Source of the DNA: Micromonospora inyonensis
GTDB lineage: Bacteria; Actinomycetota; Actinomycetes; Mycobacteriales; Micromonosporaceae
Assembly (NCBI RefSeq): GCF_900091415.1
Contig: NZ_FMHU01000002.1
Span: 2,604,001 to 2,668,000, forward strand
Direction: 5' to 3'
Length of the DNA: 64,000 nt
Position numbers and translations under genes: made by a program. The notes beneath the pieces were generated by a model. It was not told the origin of the DNA. It ran no database searches and saw only the letters and a list, made by a program, of their open reading frames with translations. This document shows positions 52,292 through 63,800 of this stretch, one piece after another (positions within the stretch are counted from its first letter, which is position 1; each line of letters begins with the position of its first letter).

Positions 52292-53423
52292 GTGTGCTGA
52301 GTCGTTAATTCGTTGGTAGATTGCGGGTATGGGTGATGGCCGTGGTCCGAAGCTGGCGCCGCTGGAGTTGACCGCCGAGGAGCGGGAGGCGCTACGAGGG
52401 CTGGCTCGGCGGCCGAAGACGGCGCAGGCGTTGGCGGTGCGGGCGCGGATCGTCCTCGCCTGCGCGGAAGGCCTGTCCAACAGCGAGGTGTCTCGCCGGC
52501 TTGGGGTGTCGCTGCCGACGGTCGGCAAGTGGCGTAAGCGGTTCGTGGCCGATCGGGTGGACGGGCTGCGCGACGAGCCGCGACCGGGCGCGCCACGGAA
52601 GATCGGCGACGCCCAGGTCGAGGCCGTGATCACGAAGACGCTCGAAGAGCTGCCGCCCGATCAGGACAGTCATTGGTCGACGCGGTCAATGGCCACGGCG
52701 GTGGGGCTGAACCAGACCGCGGTCTCGCGGATCTGGCGGGCGTTCGGCCTCAAACCGCACCAGGTCCAGAGTTGGAAGCTGTCGACCGACCCGCTGTTCA
52801 TCGACAAGGTCCGCGACATCGTCGGGCTGTACCTGGACCCGCCGGAGGCCGCCATGGTCCTCGCCGTGGACGAGAAATCGCAGATCCAGGCCCTGGATCG
52901 GACCGCGCCGATGCTGCCGATGATGCCCGGTGTCCCCGGCCGGGTGACCCACGACTACGTCCGCCACGGCACCACCAGCCTGTTCGCCGCCCTCGACGTG
53001 GCCACCGGCAAGGTCATCGGCCAAACCCAACGCAAACACCGCCACCAGGAGTTCCTGCGCTTCCTGCGCACCATCGACCGGGCAACCCCGCCCGACCTGG
53101 AGCTGCATCTCGTGCTGGACAACTACGCCACCCACAAGACGCCCGCCATCGGGCAGTGGCTACTCAAGCACCCCCGGTTCCACCTGCACTTCACCCCGAC
53201 CTACTCGTCCTGGCTCAACCTCGTCGAGCGCTGGTTCGCCGAGCTAACCAACCGCAAACTCCGCCGATCGACCCACCGCAGTATCGCCGCACTGGAAGCC
53301 GACGTCACCGCCTGGATCGAGGCGTGGAACGCCGACCCGAAACCGTTCGTGTGGACCAAGACGGCAGACAACATCCTCGAAACGATCGCCGCATATTGCC
53401 AACGAATTAACGACTCAGCACAC
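52292..53423 (+). mobile_element. IS630-family insertion sequence
   Basis: 1132 bp with terminal inverted repeats (GTGTGCTGAGTCGTTAATTC at the left; its complement at the right end), flanked by the TA target duplication (52290-52291 and 53424-53425) expected for IS630/Tc1 elements. It contains one intact transposase. Confidence 0.92.
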
Positions 53424-53426
53424 TAG
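52329..53426 (+). CDS. IS630-family transposase
   Basis: 365 residues from ATG 52329. N-terminal paired HTHs (GLSNSEVSRRLGVSLPTVGK; GLNQTAVSRIWRAFGL) precede the DDE domain: VLAVDEKSQIQALDRT (D), HLVLDNYATHKTPAIGQWL (D) and TPTYSSWLNLVERWFAEL (E). The stop codon is TAG made of the duplicated TA target plus the first flanking G, so termination depends on the insertion site; this is known for some IS630 elements. The frame is intact and probably functional. Confidence 0.93.
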   Translation: MGDGRGPKLAPLELTAEEREALRGLARRPKTAQALAVRARIVLACAEGLSNSEVSRRLGVSLPTVGKWRKRFVADRVDGLRDEPRPGAPRKIGDAQVEAVITKTLEELPPDQDSHWSTRSMATAVGLNQTAVSRIWRAFGLKPHQVQSWKLSTDPLFIDKVRDIVGLYLDPPEAAMVLAVDEKSQIQALDRTAPMLPMMPGVPGRVTHDYVRHGTTSLFAALDVATGKVIGQTQRKHRHQEFLRFLRTIDRATPPDLELHLVLDNYATHKTPAIGQWLLKHPRFHLHFTPTYSSWLNLVERWFAELTNRKLRRSTHRSIAALEADVTAWIEAWNADPKPFVWTKTADNILETIAAYCQRINDSAH

Positions 53427-53552
53427 GAGGTAGTTGTAGCGGGTGGTCTGCGGGTAGTTCCCGGCCCGCAGCGAGCGGTCCCAGTCGCGGAGGAACCCGG
53501 CCCAGGTCCGGGACAGTTCGGCGGTGAGCTTCTGAAGATCCAGTAGTGGCAT
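53427..53552 (-). pseudogene. tyrosine recombinase N-terminal fragment
   Basis: The ATG at 53552 opens a frame encoding LLDLQKLTAELSRTWAGFLR and DWDRSLRAGNYPQTTRYNYL, the SAM-like core-binding domain of a site-specific tyrosine recombinase. It runs into the IS630 end and stops at 53415. If IS630 is removed with one TA, this frame continues directly into the serine-recombinase fragment. Confidence 0.75.
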
Positions 53553-53618
53553 GACAACCTGCCCGAGTCAAGGAGTCCAACAGCAGCGTGCTAGACCGGG
53601 CATCCATGCCAAGCAATG

Positions 53619-53657
53619 AAAAAAGGGCTCCCGCAAGTCAATGACCTGCGGAAACCC
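53619..53657 (-). terminator. rho-independent terminator
   Basis: On the minus strand, GGGTTTCCGCA and TGCGGGAGCCC form a stem at 53657-53625 that is followed by TTTTTT (53624-53619). It is a rare canonical U-tract terminator for this GC content. It directly follows the truncated IS4-type transposase and overlaps its new stop codon. Confidence 0.75.
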
Positions 53658-54781
53658 TATCGCTGTCGGGACGGCCGGCCCTGGTAGGCCAGCTCCGGCA
53701 GCCTTGAGCGCAGCAGACGGCCCGGGCCGCGTAGGTGCGTCTTGAGCTGGTCGTTGCTGGTCTCTTCTTCCCAGCGCAGGTGGTAGGCCTCGGCCAGCTC
53801 GTCCGCGTGGGCCTCGGCCGGGTCGAGGACGGTGGTCAGCAGCACGATCAGCTCGCCGGTGCCGTTGCCGTCGCGGTCGGGCACGTCGTACTCGACCACT
53901 CGTACCAGATACGCCAGCTCAGGGGCCAGATCCTGCCCAGCGCGGGCAGCGGCGACGACGCGGTCCCGGCGGGCGCCGCGGATCTTCGGGTTGATCACCA
54001 CGGACACATACGTGCCGTCGGCCAGCACCCGCACGACCGGCAGCCGCAGCCCGGTCGGCGCCCGCCACAGCAACGCCGCCCCGGTGCCCGCCGCAGCAGA
54101 CCAGGCGTCGAAGGAGTAGAACCCCCGGTCGGCGGTCAGCAGCTCATCGCGGCGCAGCCGCGGGTACAGCCGCATCGCCAATGTCTGCTCCCCGGTGCCA
54201 TAGCCGGACACCTCCCCGGCCAGGAACGCGTGCGTGCCGCACTCGGCCAACGCCACCACCCGCGCCTTCGGATACGCCGACCGGTTGCCCCCCGAGCCGG
54301 CGTAGCCAAACTCGGCGGCGTTACCCGGCGTGTCCGGCAGGTCCACATCGAAGCCGTCAATAGCAAGGACTCGCCACCGCCGCAGCCACGCCCCCCGCGT
54401 ATCAGTCGTGCCCACCGGCTGCACCACCGACTCGAAGATCTCCTCCATGACCGGCGCGCCCAGCCGCTGCCGCGCCTGGCTGATCCCCGACGCGGTCGGC
54501 ACCGACCAAGCGGCGTCCCAGCAGCCGAACCGGGTCAACGCCCCGGTGACCTTCGTGGCGACCTCTTCGTAGTCATCCTCACCGAACAGGCACAACGCCA
54601 TCGTCAGATAGGCCACCACATGCGGCGGAAGCTTCCCATCCGACCGCTTGGCCCCAACCCCAAACCGGGCCACCGCCGCGTCCACCGCATCCCGCGGCAC
54701 CGCGGACACCAGCACCCCCAACGACACCTGATCCGCCGTCACCGCCACCGTCTCGGACATGACCGGCAAGCACACCAGCAC
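53657..54781 (-). CDS. IS4-family transposase, C-terminally truncated
   Basis: 374 residues from 54781 (ATG 54760, product MSETVAVTADQVSLGVL, is a likely true start). It has an IS4 N-terminal domain (YLTMALCLFGEDDYEEVATK) and DDE motifs WRVLAIDGFDVDLPDT and LLTADRGFYSFDAW. The YREK-like Glu lies in YHLRWEEETSNDQLKTHLRG. The normal C-terminus after LPELAYQ is replaced by GRPSRQR and a stop at the terminator, so about 50-60 residues are missing and activity is doubtful. Confidence 0.85.
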   Translation of the reverse strand: MLVCLPVMSETVAVTADQVSLGVLVSAVPRDAVDAAVARFGVGAKRSDGKLPPHVVAYLTMALCLFGEDDYEEVATKVTGALTRFGCWDAAWSVPTASGISQARQRLGAPVMEEIFESVVQPVGTTDTRGAWLRRWRVLAIDGFDVDLPDTPGNAAEFGYAGSGGNRSAYPKARVVALAECGTHAFLAGEVSGYGTGEQTLAMRLYPRLRRDELLTADRGFYSFDAWSAAAGTGAALLWRAPTGLRLPVVRVLADGTYVSVVINPKIRGARRDRVVAAARAGQDLAPELAYLVRVVEYDVPDRDGNGTGELIVLLTTVLDPAEAHADELAEAYHLRWEEETSNDQLKTHLRGPGRLLRSRLPELAYQGRPSRQR

Positions 54782-54841
54782 CCGACCTGCCGGTCACGCC
54801 ACCACGCCGACCATCCACAAAGACCCAGTCCAACCCCATGA

Positions 54842-57800
54842 TCAAATTAGGCTACGTGGCATTGGATCTTGACCCGTTCCGGGTGGCGGTGGAGGGAGCG
54901 ACGGTGCCGCCTCCCGCCAGTATTTCCAGACCGTGCTCTGGTTGATCAGGTTGCCGGACAGTGTGGCTACCGCGTCCTGGGTGTAGGGGTGGCCGTCGGG
55001 GGTGGTCTTACCCTGTAGTCCCTGTGCCCAGGCTTTCACCCATGCGGCCATTCCCGGCCCCAGCTTCCCCTTCTTGTCGGGGTCCAGGGACACCCGGTCG
55101 GGGAGTTCCAGCGTCTCCAGGTATGCGTGGAGGGTCGCGGGCCCATCCTCACCGGGCCGCCAAGTGGCCACGTGATCCGGCAGCGGCGGCACCGCCTCCC
55201 GCCAATATTTCCCGACCGATACCTGGCTGATTAGGTTGCCGGACAGTGCGGCTACCGCAGCCAGGCTGTAGGGGCGGCCGTCGGGGGTGGTCTTACCCCG
55301 CAGTCCCTGTGCCCAGGCTTTCACCCAAGCGGCCATCCCCGGCCCCAGCCTTCCGAGTTTGTCGGTGTCCAGGGACACCCGGTCGGGGAGTTCCAGCGTC
55401 TCCAGATAGGCGTGGAGGGTGCCCGGCCCATCCTCACTCGGCCGCCAATGAACCACGTGATCCGGCGGTGGGGGCAGCGGCGGCGCCGTCTCCCGCCAAT
55501 ATTTCCCGACCGATTGCTGGGTGATCAGGTTGCCGGACAGTGTGGCTACCGCAGCCAGGGTGTAGGGGTGGCCGTCGGGGGTGGTCTCATCCCGCAGTCC
55601 CTGTGCCCAGGCTTTCACCCATGCGGCCATTCCCGGCCCCAGCGCCCCCTTTTTGTCGGTGTCCAGGGACACCCGGTCGGGGAGTTCCAGCGTCTCCAGG
55701 TATGCGCGGAGGGTGGCGGGTTCATCCTCGCCGGGCCGCCAATGAACCACGTGATCCGGCGGTGGGGGCAGCGGCGGCGCCGTCTCCCGCCAATATGTCA
55801 AGACCGTTCGCCGGGTGACCAGGTTGCCGGACAGTGTGACTACCGCGTCCTGGGTGTAGGGGTGGCCGTCGGGGGTGGTCTTACCCTGTAGTGCCTGTGC
55901 CCAGGCTTTCACCCATGCGGCCATCCCCGGCCCCAGCTTCCCCTGTTTGTCGGTGTCCAGGGACACCCGGTCGGGGAGTTTCAGCGTCTCCAGGTATGCG
56001 CGGAGGGTCACGGGCCCACCCTCACCGGGCCGCCAACGAACCACATGACCCGGCGGCGGGGGCAGCGGCGCCGCCACCTCCCGCCAATAATTCCCGACCG
56101 ATTGCTGGTTGGTCAGGTTGCCGGACAGTGTGGCTACCGCGTCCTGGGTGTAGGGGTGGCCGTCGGGGGTGGTCTTACCCTGTAGTCCCTGTGCCCAGGC
56201 TTTCACCCATGCGGCCATCACCGGCCCCAGCTTCCCCTGTTTGTTGGGGTCCAGGGACACCCGGTCGGGGAGTTCCAGCGTCTCCAGGTATGCGCGGAGG
56301 GTGGCGGGTTCATCCTCGCCGGGCCGCCAATGAATCACGTGATCCGGCGGTGGGGGCAGCGGCGGCGCCGCCTCCCGCCAGTATCTCCCGACCGTTTGCT
56401 GGTTGGTCAGGTTGCCGGACAGTGTGGCTACCGCGTCCTGGGTGTAGGGGTGGCCGTCGGGGGTGGTCTTACCCTGTAGTCCCTGTGCCCAGGCTTTCAC
56501 CCATGCGGCCATCCCCGGCCCCAGCCTTCCGAGTTTGTCGGTGTCCAGGGACACCCGGTCGGGGAGTTCCAGCGTCTCCAGGTATGCGCGGAGGGTGGCG
56601 GGTTCATCCTCGCCGGGCCGCCAATGAACCACATGATCCGGCGGTGGGGGCAGCGGCGGCGCCGCCTCCCGCCAGTATGTCCCGACCGTTTGCTGGTTGG
56701 TCAGGTTGCCGGACAGTGCGGCTACCGCGTCCTGGGTGTAGGGGTGGCCGTCGGGGGTGGTCTTACCCTGTAGTCCCTGTGCCCAGGCTTTCACCCATGC
56801 GGCCATCCCCGGCCCCAGCCTTCCGAGTTTGTCGGTGTCCAGGGACACCCGGTCGGGGAGTTCCAGCGTCTCCAGGTATGCGTGGAGGGTGGCGGGTCCA
56901 ATCTCGCCGGGCCGCCAATGAACCACGTGATCCGGTGGCGCCGGTAGCGGTACCGCGGTTGTGGATGTGGATGTGGGTGGGGGTGGGGGTAGTGAGGACT
57001 GCGGGGTCACCGGTCGGGCCGCAGGGGCCGGCATGGACGCCGCCGGCGTCTGCAGAGCTGCCGGGCCGGGCATGACCTGAGTGTCGGAGAGGTCCAGGGC
57101 AACCGTCCTGGGATACCCGGATCCGACAACATGGTCACCGTGGAATCCCGACCCGGCCGAGGTCACAGCGATGGTCACTTGATACATCTCCGACATCAGA
57201 CGTAGCAGCACCCCCTCAAGGTGAGGAACGGACGTCCCACGCGTGTCCAGGGCCTGCCGCAGCATCGCCACATCCGCCGTGGACAAACCATTCTCCTCCG
57301 CAAAGCCGGTTCTGCCCACGACGTGGTCGAACTCCACCTGCAGACGATGACGCACATCCTCAGCCCCCGACGCCAATGTCCGCTCACCCGCCGCCGACCC
57401 AAACCCCACCACCCCGGCGAACCGCGTGAACAACCGGTCCCACTCGTCCGACCACGACAACCCGGCCGGCCCGGACGGCAACAGGACAGCAGCGGAAACA
57501 GCGGCGTTGTAATGGTTGTAGAGGGCGGGATTCGCCGGGTCGCCAGCGACGTAATACAAGCTGACCCCCCGGCCGTCCAACGGCCCGAACACCGCCACCG
57601 GGCTCACCCCCCACCCGGTGCGCTGCAACACCGTGATCCGACTACCCGTGGCATGAGCCAACAACGGCAGCAGGAACTCCCCACCCGGCCCACCCCACCG
57701 ACGACCCCAATCAGCCACCGTCTCCACGACCTCGGCGAACTCGTCCGCCTCCAACGGCCCATCAGACGTAAGCAACACATGCACCAGATAGTCACGCGCC

Positions 57801-60800
57801 CGCTCCGGCGCCAACAACGCCACCTGAAAACCCCGACCACGCCCATTGACAAAATCCAACTGCTCCTGCGGCACCTCCGTCACCAGACCCGGATCCCACC
57901 CCAACCCGACCAACTCCGCACGCGCCTCCTCATACCGCTGCCCGACCCGCCCCACATCCAGAAACCCAGCCTCAGTCACCACACCACCCCCCAACACCCC
58001 CTGACCACCCAGACGTTCCACCAACCGCGCCACCACCTGCCCATCACTGAGCCCCCGCACCTGCCGCCACGGCTCCCCCTGCGGCAGAAACGCCCGCCGC
58101 ATCACCACATCCGCCGGCAACCCCCCGACCCGAGCACCCAGATACGACAGGACAAGCCCCTGCAACAACCCATCCACCCGGCCCAACTCAGACCCGACCG
58201 GCACCACACCACCCAACCGCCCCACACCGACACGCACCCCACCAGGATCAGACAGCCACGCATACAGATCCGCCGGCAACACCCCCGCCCCCGCCAACAC
58301 GTCCCGCACCCACACCGGATCAGCCACCACCAACGCCGACAACACACAAAACCCATCAGCCGGCACCGGGAACTCCCAAAGAGGCCGGCCAACCCCACCC
58401 ACACCAGCCGCAACCCCCTCCCGCGCAACCCCCACCGGCGCCGGGTCCCCCACCACCGACGCCACCCACGCACCATCCTCATCAAGCGTCGGCACACCCA
58501 ATCGACCCAGATCCAGATCCAGATCCAGATCCAGATCCAGGTCCGGGTCCGGGTCCAGATCCGGGCCCAGGTCCGGCATCCCCGGATCCTCCACGACCGC
58601 CGGGTCAAGAAGCGCCGGGTCGAGCAGTGCCGGGTCGAGGAGTTCCGGGTCGCGTTGAGACGGGTCGTGGTCTCCCGCGTCCCGCTGGTGCGGGACCGCC
58701 ACGGTCGCGGTGTCCTCCACTGCTGAGGGCACCCACGGACCATCCAGCCCGGGAACTCCCATCAACGGAGACTCGGCCTGTCCGGTGTCCCGCGGCGGCT
58801 CCCACTCGTCGTCGAGCTGTGGTGTGCCCAGATCCATCCCCTCCAGATCCGAGGGGACGACATCCGGGAATTCCTGGACATCAAACGCCAGACCAGGCCC
58901 AGACGAGTCATCCTCGCCCACCGGACCGGACCTCGGGGAGTCGACCGGGTCGGCAACGGTGGTGTCAGCCCGGATCGCGGCCCACGGACCATCCAGCCCG
59001 GGCACCTCCGACAGCGGGTACAGAGAATCGACCTGATCGGTGCCGTCCGGTGGCGTCCACCCCCAGCCCGGCGGCGATACCGACAGATCCACCCCTGCCG
59101 GGCCTAGACCCACGCCCGGGCCCAGGTCCGGCAACCCCGGATTCTCCACCAATGCCGGGTCAAGAAGTGCCGGGTCAAGAAGCGCCGGGTCAAGGAGTTC
59201 CGGGTCGCGTTGAGACGGGTCATGCCCATCCTCGCCGGGCCGCCAAGTGGCCACGTGATCCGGCGGTGGGGGCAGCGGCGGCGCCACCTCCCGCCAGTAT
59301 TTCCCGACCGTTTGCTGGGTGATCAGGTTGCCGGACAGTGTGGCTACCGCGTCCTGGGTGTAGGGGTGGCCGTCGGGGGTGGTCTTACCCTGTAGTCCCT
59401 GTGCCCAGGCTTTCACCCATGCGGCCATTCCCGGCCCCAGCTTCCCCTGTTTGTCGGGGTCCAGGGACACCCGGTCGGGGAGTTTCAGCGTCTCCAGGTA
59501 TGCGTGGAGGGTGGCGGGTTCATCCTCACTCGGCCGCCAATGAACCACGTGATCCGGCGGTGGGGGCAGCGGCGCCGTCTCCCGCCAGTATTTCCCGACC
59601 GTGCTCTGGTTGATCAGGTCGCCGGACAGTGCGGCTACCGCGTCCAGGGTGTAGGGGTGGCCGTCGGGGGTGGTCTTACCCTGTAGTCCCTGTACCCAGG
59701 CTTTCACCCAAGCGGCCATTCCCGGCCCCAGCTTCCCCTGTTTGTCGGGGTCCAGGGACACCCGGTCGGGGAGTTTCAGCGTCTCCAGGTATGCGTGGAG
59801 GGTGGCGGGTTCATCCGCCCCGGGCCGCCAATGAACCACATGATCCGGCGGTGCGGGCAACGACGGCGCCGCCTCCCGCCAATATCTCCGGACCGATTGC
59901 TGGGTGATTAGGTTGCCGGACAGTGTGGCTACCGCGTCCTGGGTGTAGGGGTGGCCGTCGGGGGTGGTCTTACCCTGTAGTCCCTGTGCCCAGGCTTTCA
60001 CCCAAGCGGCCATTCCCGGCCCCAGCTTCCCCTGTTTGTCGGGGTCCAGGGACACCCGGTCGGGGAGTTTCAGCGTCTCCAGGTATGCGTGGAGGGTGGC
60101 GGGTTCATCCGCCCCGGGCCGCCAATGAACCACGTGATCCGGCGGTGGGGGCAGCGGCGGCGCCGCCTCCCGCCAATATCTCGAGACCGTGCTCTGGTTG
60201 GTCAGGTTGCCGGACAGTGCGGCTACCGCGTCCTGGGTGTAGGGGTGGCCGTCGGGGGTGGTCTCACCCCGCAGTCCCTGTGCCCAGGCTTTCACCCAAG
60301 CGGCCATCCCCAGCCCCAACCTCCCCTTTTTGTCGGGGTCCAGGGACACCCGGTCGGGGAGTTCCACCGTCTCCAGGTATGCGCGGAGGGTCGAGGGCCC
60401 ATCCTCACCGGGCCGCCAATGAACCACGTGATCCGGCGGTGGGGGCAGCGGCGCCGTCTCCCGCCAATAATTCCCGACCGATTGCTGGGCGATCAGGTTG
60501 CCGGACAGTGCGGCTACCGCATCCAGGGTGTAGGGGTGGCCGTCGGGGGTGGTCTTACCCCGCAGTCCCTGTGCCCAGGCTTTCACCCAAGCGGCCATCC
60601 CCGACCCCAGCCTCCCCTTTTTGTCGGTGTCCAGGGACACCCGGTCGGGGAGTTCCAGCGTCTCCAGGTATGCGCGGAGGGTCGCGGGCCCATCCTCACC
60701 GGGCCGCCAAGTGGCCACGTGATCCGGCGGTGGGGGCAGCGGCGCCGTCTCCCGCCAGTATTTCCCGACCGATTGCTGGTTGATCAGGTTGCCGGACAGT

Positions 60801-63800
60801 GTGGCTACCGCGTCCTGGGTGTAGGGGTGGCCGTCGGGGGTGGTCTTACCCCGCAGTCCCTGTGCCCAGGCTTTCACCCATGCGGCCATCCCCGGCCCCA
60901 GCCTTCCGAGTTTGTCGGTGTCCAGGGACACCCGGTCGGGGAGTTCCAGCGTCTCCAGGTATGCGCGGAGGGTCGCGGGTCCATCCTCACCGGGCCGCCA
61001 ATGAACCACGTGATCCGGCGGTGGGGGCAGCGGCCGCGCCACCTCCCGCCAGTATGTCCCGACCGATGCCTGGGTGATCAGGTTGCCGGACAGTGTGACT
61101 ACCGCATCCAGGGTGTAGGGGTGGCCGTCGGGGGTGGTCTTACCCCGCAGTCCCTGTGCCCAGGCTTTCACCCAAGCGGCCATCCCCGACCCCAGCCTCC
61201 CCTTTTTGTCGGGGTCCAGGGACACCCCGTCGGGGAGTTCCACCGTCTCCAGGTATGCGCGGAGGGTCGCGGGCCCATCCTCACCGGGCCGCCAAGTGGC
61301 CACGTGATCCGGCGGTGGGGGCAGCGGCGGCGCCACCTCCCGCCAGTATGTCCCGACCGTTTGCCGGTTGATCAGGTTGCCGGACAGTGTGACTACCGCG
61401 TCCTGGGTGTAGGGGTGGCCGTCGGGGGTGGTCTTACCCCGCAGTCCCTGTGCCCAGGCTTTCACCCAAGCGGCCATTCCCGGCCCCAGCTTCCCCTGTT
61501 TGTCGGTGTCCAGGGACACCCGGTCGGGGAGTTTCAGCGTCTCCAGGTATGCGCGGAGGGTCGCGGGTCCATCCTCACCGGGCCGCCAATGAACCACATG
61601 ATCCGGCGGCTCCGGTAGCGGTACCGCGGTTGTGGGTGGGGGTGGGGGTGGGGGTGGGGGTGGGGGTGGGGGTGGTGAGGACTGCGGGGTCACCGGTCGG
61701 GCCGCAGGGGCCGGCATGGACGCCGTCGGCGTCTGCAGAGCTGCCGGGCCGGGCATGACCTGAGTGTCGGAGAGGTCCAGTGCGACCGTCCTGGGATACC
61801 CGGATCCGACAACATGGTCACCGTGGAATCCCGCAAGAAGCGCCGGGTCAAAGAGTTCCGGGTCGAGCAGTGCCGGGTCGAGGAGTTCCGGGTCGCGTTG
61901 AGACGGGTCGTGGTCTCCCGCGTCCCGCTGGTGCGGGACCGCCACGGTCGCGGTGTCCTCCACTGCTGAGAGCGCCCACGGACCATCCAGCCCGGGCACT
62001 CCCGTCAGCGGGAACTCGGCCTGTCCGGTGTCCCGCGCCGGCTCCCACTCGGCGTCGAGCTGTGGTGTGCCCAGATCCATCCCCTCCAGATCCGAGGGGA
62101 CGACATCCGGGAACGCCTGGACACCAAACGCCAGACCAGGACCAGACGAGTCGTCCTCGCCCACCGGACCGGACCTCGGGGAGTCGACCGGGCCGGCAAC
62201 GGTGGTGTCAGCCCGCATCGCGTGCGACGGGCCGCGTGGCGTGCTGGTCGAGGCGAGCAGGAACCCACCGACATCGGTACCGGCCGCGGTGACCGGCCGC
62301 CGGTGCCCGCCGGTCCGGCCGAGGAGACCGCTGATCGTGGTGGGCCGCCCGTCCCCATCGAACACCGCCACCCGGGTACCGGATACGAACAGATGCCGCA
62401 GCCACGGATCACGTACCGGATCGTCCGGCTCGGGCCGGTCCACCGCCCCGGGCACCAGAGGATCCCGCACCCGGATCCTCGCCGGCCCGGAACCCCGCGG
62501 CTGGCTGGAAAGAGCGAACACATGCTGCGGTTCGTTCGGTGGCGCGACCCTGACCACGACCATCGACCCCGGCACCGCCCGCAACCCCGCCAGCACATCC
62601 TCTCCCGTAACCCCGCCCGGCTGAGCGACACGCTCCGGTACCGCATCGAGGATCTCCATCAGCTGCGACCAACCCATAGTCGGCGCGAGCCGCCCATCCG
62701 CTCCCATGACCCGGTCGTCGAACACCACCCGGTTACCCAGCCGCCCGTACTCGGCCCGGAACACATCGAACGTCGCCGCCACACACCACCACCCGTCACC
62801 GCCGCCGGGACGCACCTGCTCCGCGATAGCCCAGTCACCGCCCCGCCGCCCGGACTCGACCATCCCCACGGCCAGCCCAGTCGCCGTTACGGCCGGCCCA
62901 GTCGCCGTTACAGCCGGCTCACCGCGTCCGCCAGGCTCACCACCGATCGGGTCGTCCCGCGAGGACACGTCACTGAACGAATCCGTGTCACTGACTTCGC
63001 CCTTGACGGGGTCACGGCTGATCGGCTCGTCCCGCGAGGAGAGGTCACTGACCGTCATGGTGTCGTTGAAGCTGCTGTCGCGGCTGAACATGTCGTCACT
63101 GGAGACGGACATGTCACCGACTGACATCCGGTCGCTGACGTTGTCGTGGATCGGCGTGCCGTCGGTGCGGGGGGCCGCGCCGACCGGCACCGTACTGCGG
63201 CCCCCGGCCGCATCCGGCGTGCCCGGGGTTCCCGGCGCATCCGGCGTGCTGGGGGTGCCCGGCGCACCCGGCATGCTGGGCGTGGCCGGCACTCCGGACG
63301 TGCCTGCCGCGCCGGGGGTGGCGGTGGCCTGGGCGAGTACCTGGTGGTATCCGTTGACCCAGTCCTGTCGGAAGGACCCGGCGAGGACGTCGTGGTTGGC
63401 CGGCTCAACGCCGTACTGGTTGGCCAGGGCGGTGAACTGTTTTTCCGCCAGGCTGGTCGCTGCTGCGGTGTGCTGCTCCGGGGTCACCGGCACCGTCGGC
63501 ACATCGGGGCGCCGGTTTGCCGGGGTGTCCGTGCTGGCTGGGGTGGCCTCCGGTCCGGTGGTGTCCGGTCCGGTGGTGTCCGGTCCGGTCGCGGCCGTGA
63601 AGCGGGCGGGTAGGTCGGTGACCACCTGCCGGACCACGTCCGCCACGGCGTTGACCTGCGCGGCGCCCGGACCGGCCACCGCAGCCGACGGCACGGCGGG
63701 CGGCACGGTGAGCGGTGCGGTGAGCGGTGCGGTGAGCGGTGCGGTGAGCGGTGCGGTGAGCGGTGCGGTGAGCGGTGCGGTGAGCGGTGCGGTGAGCGGT

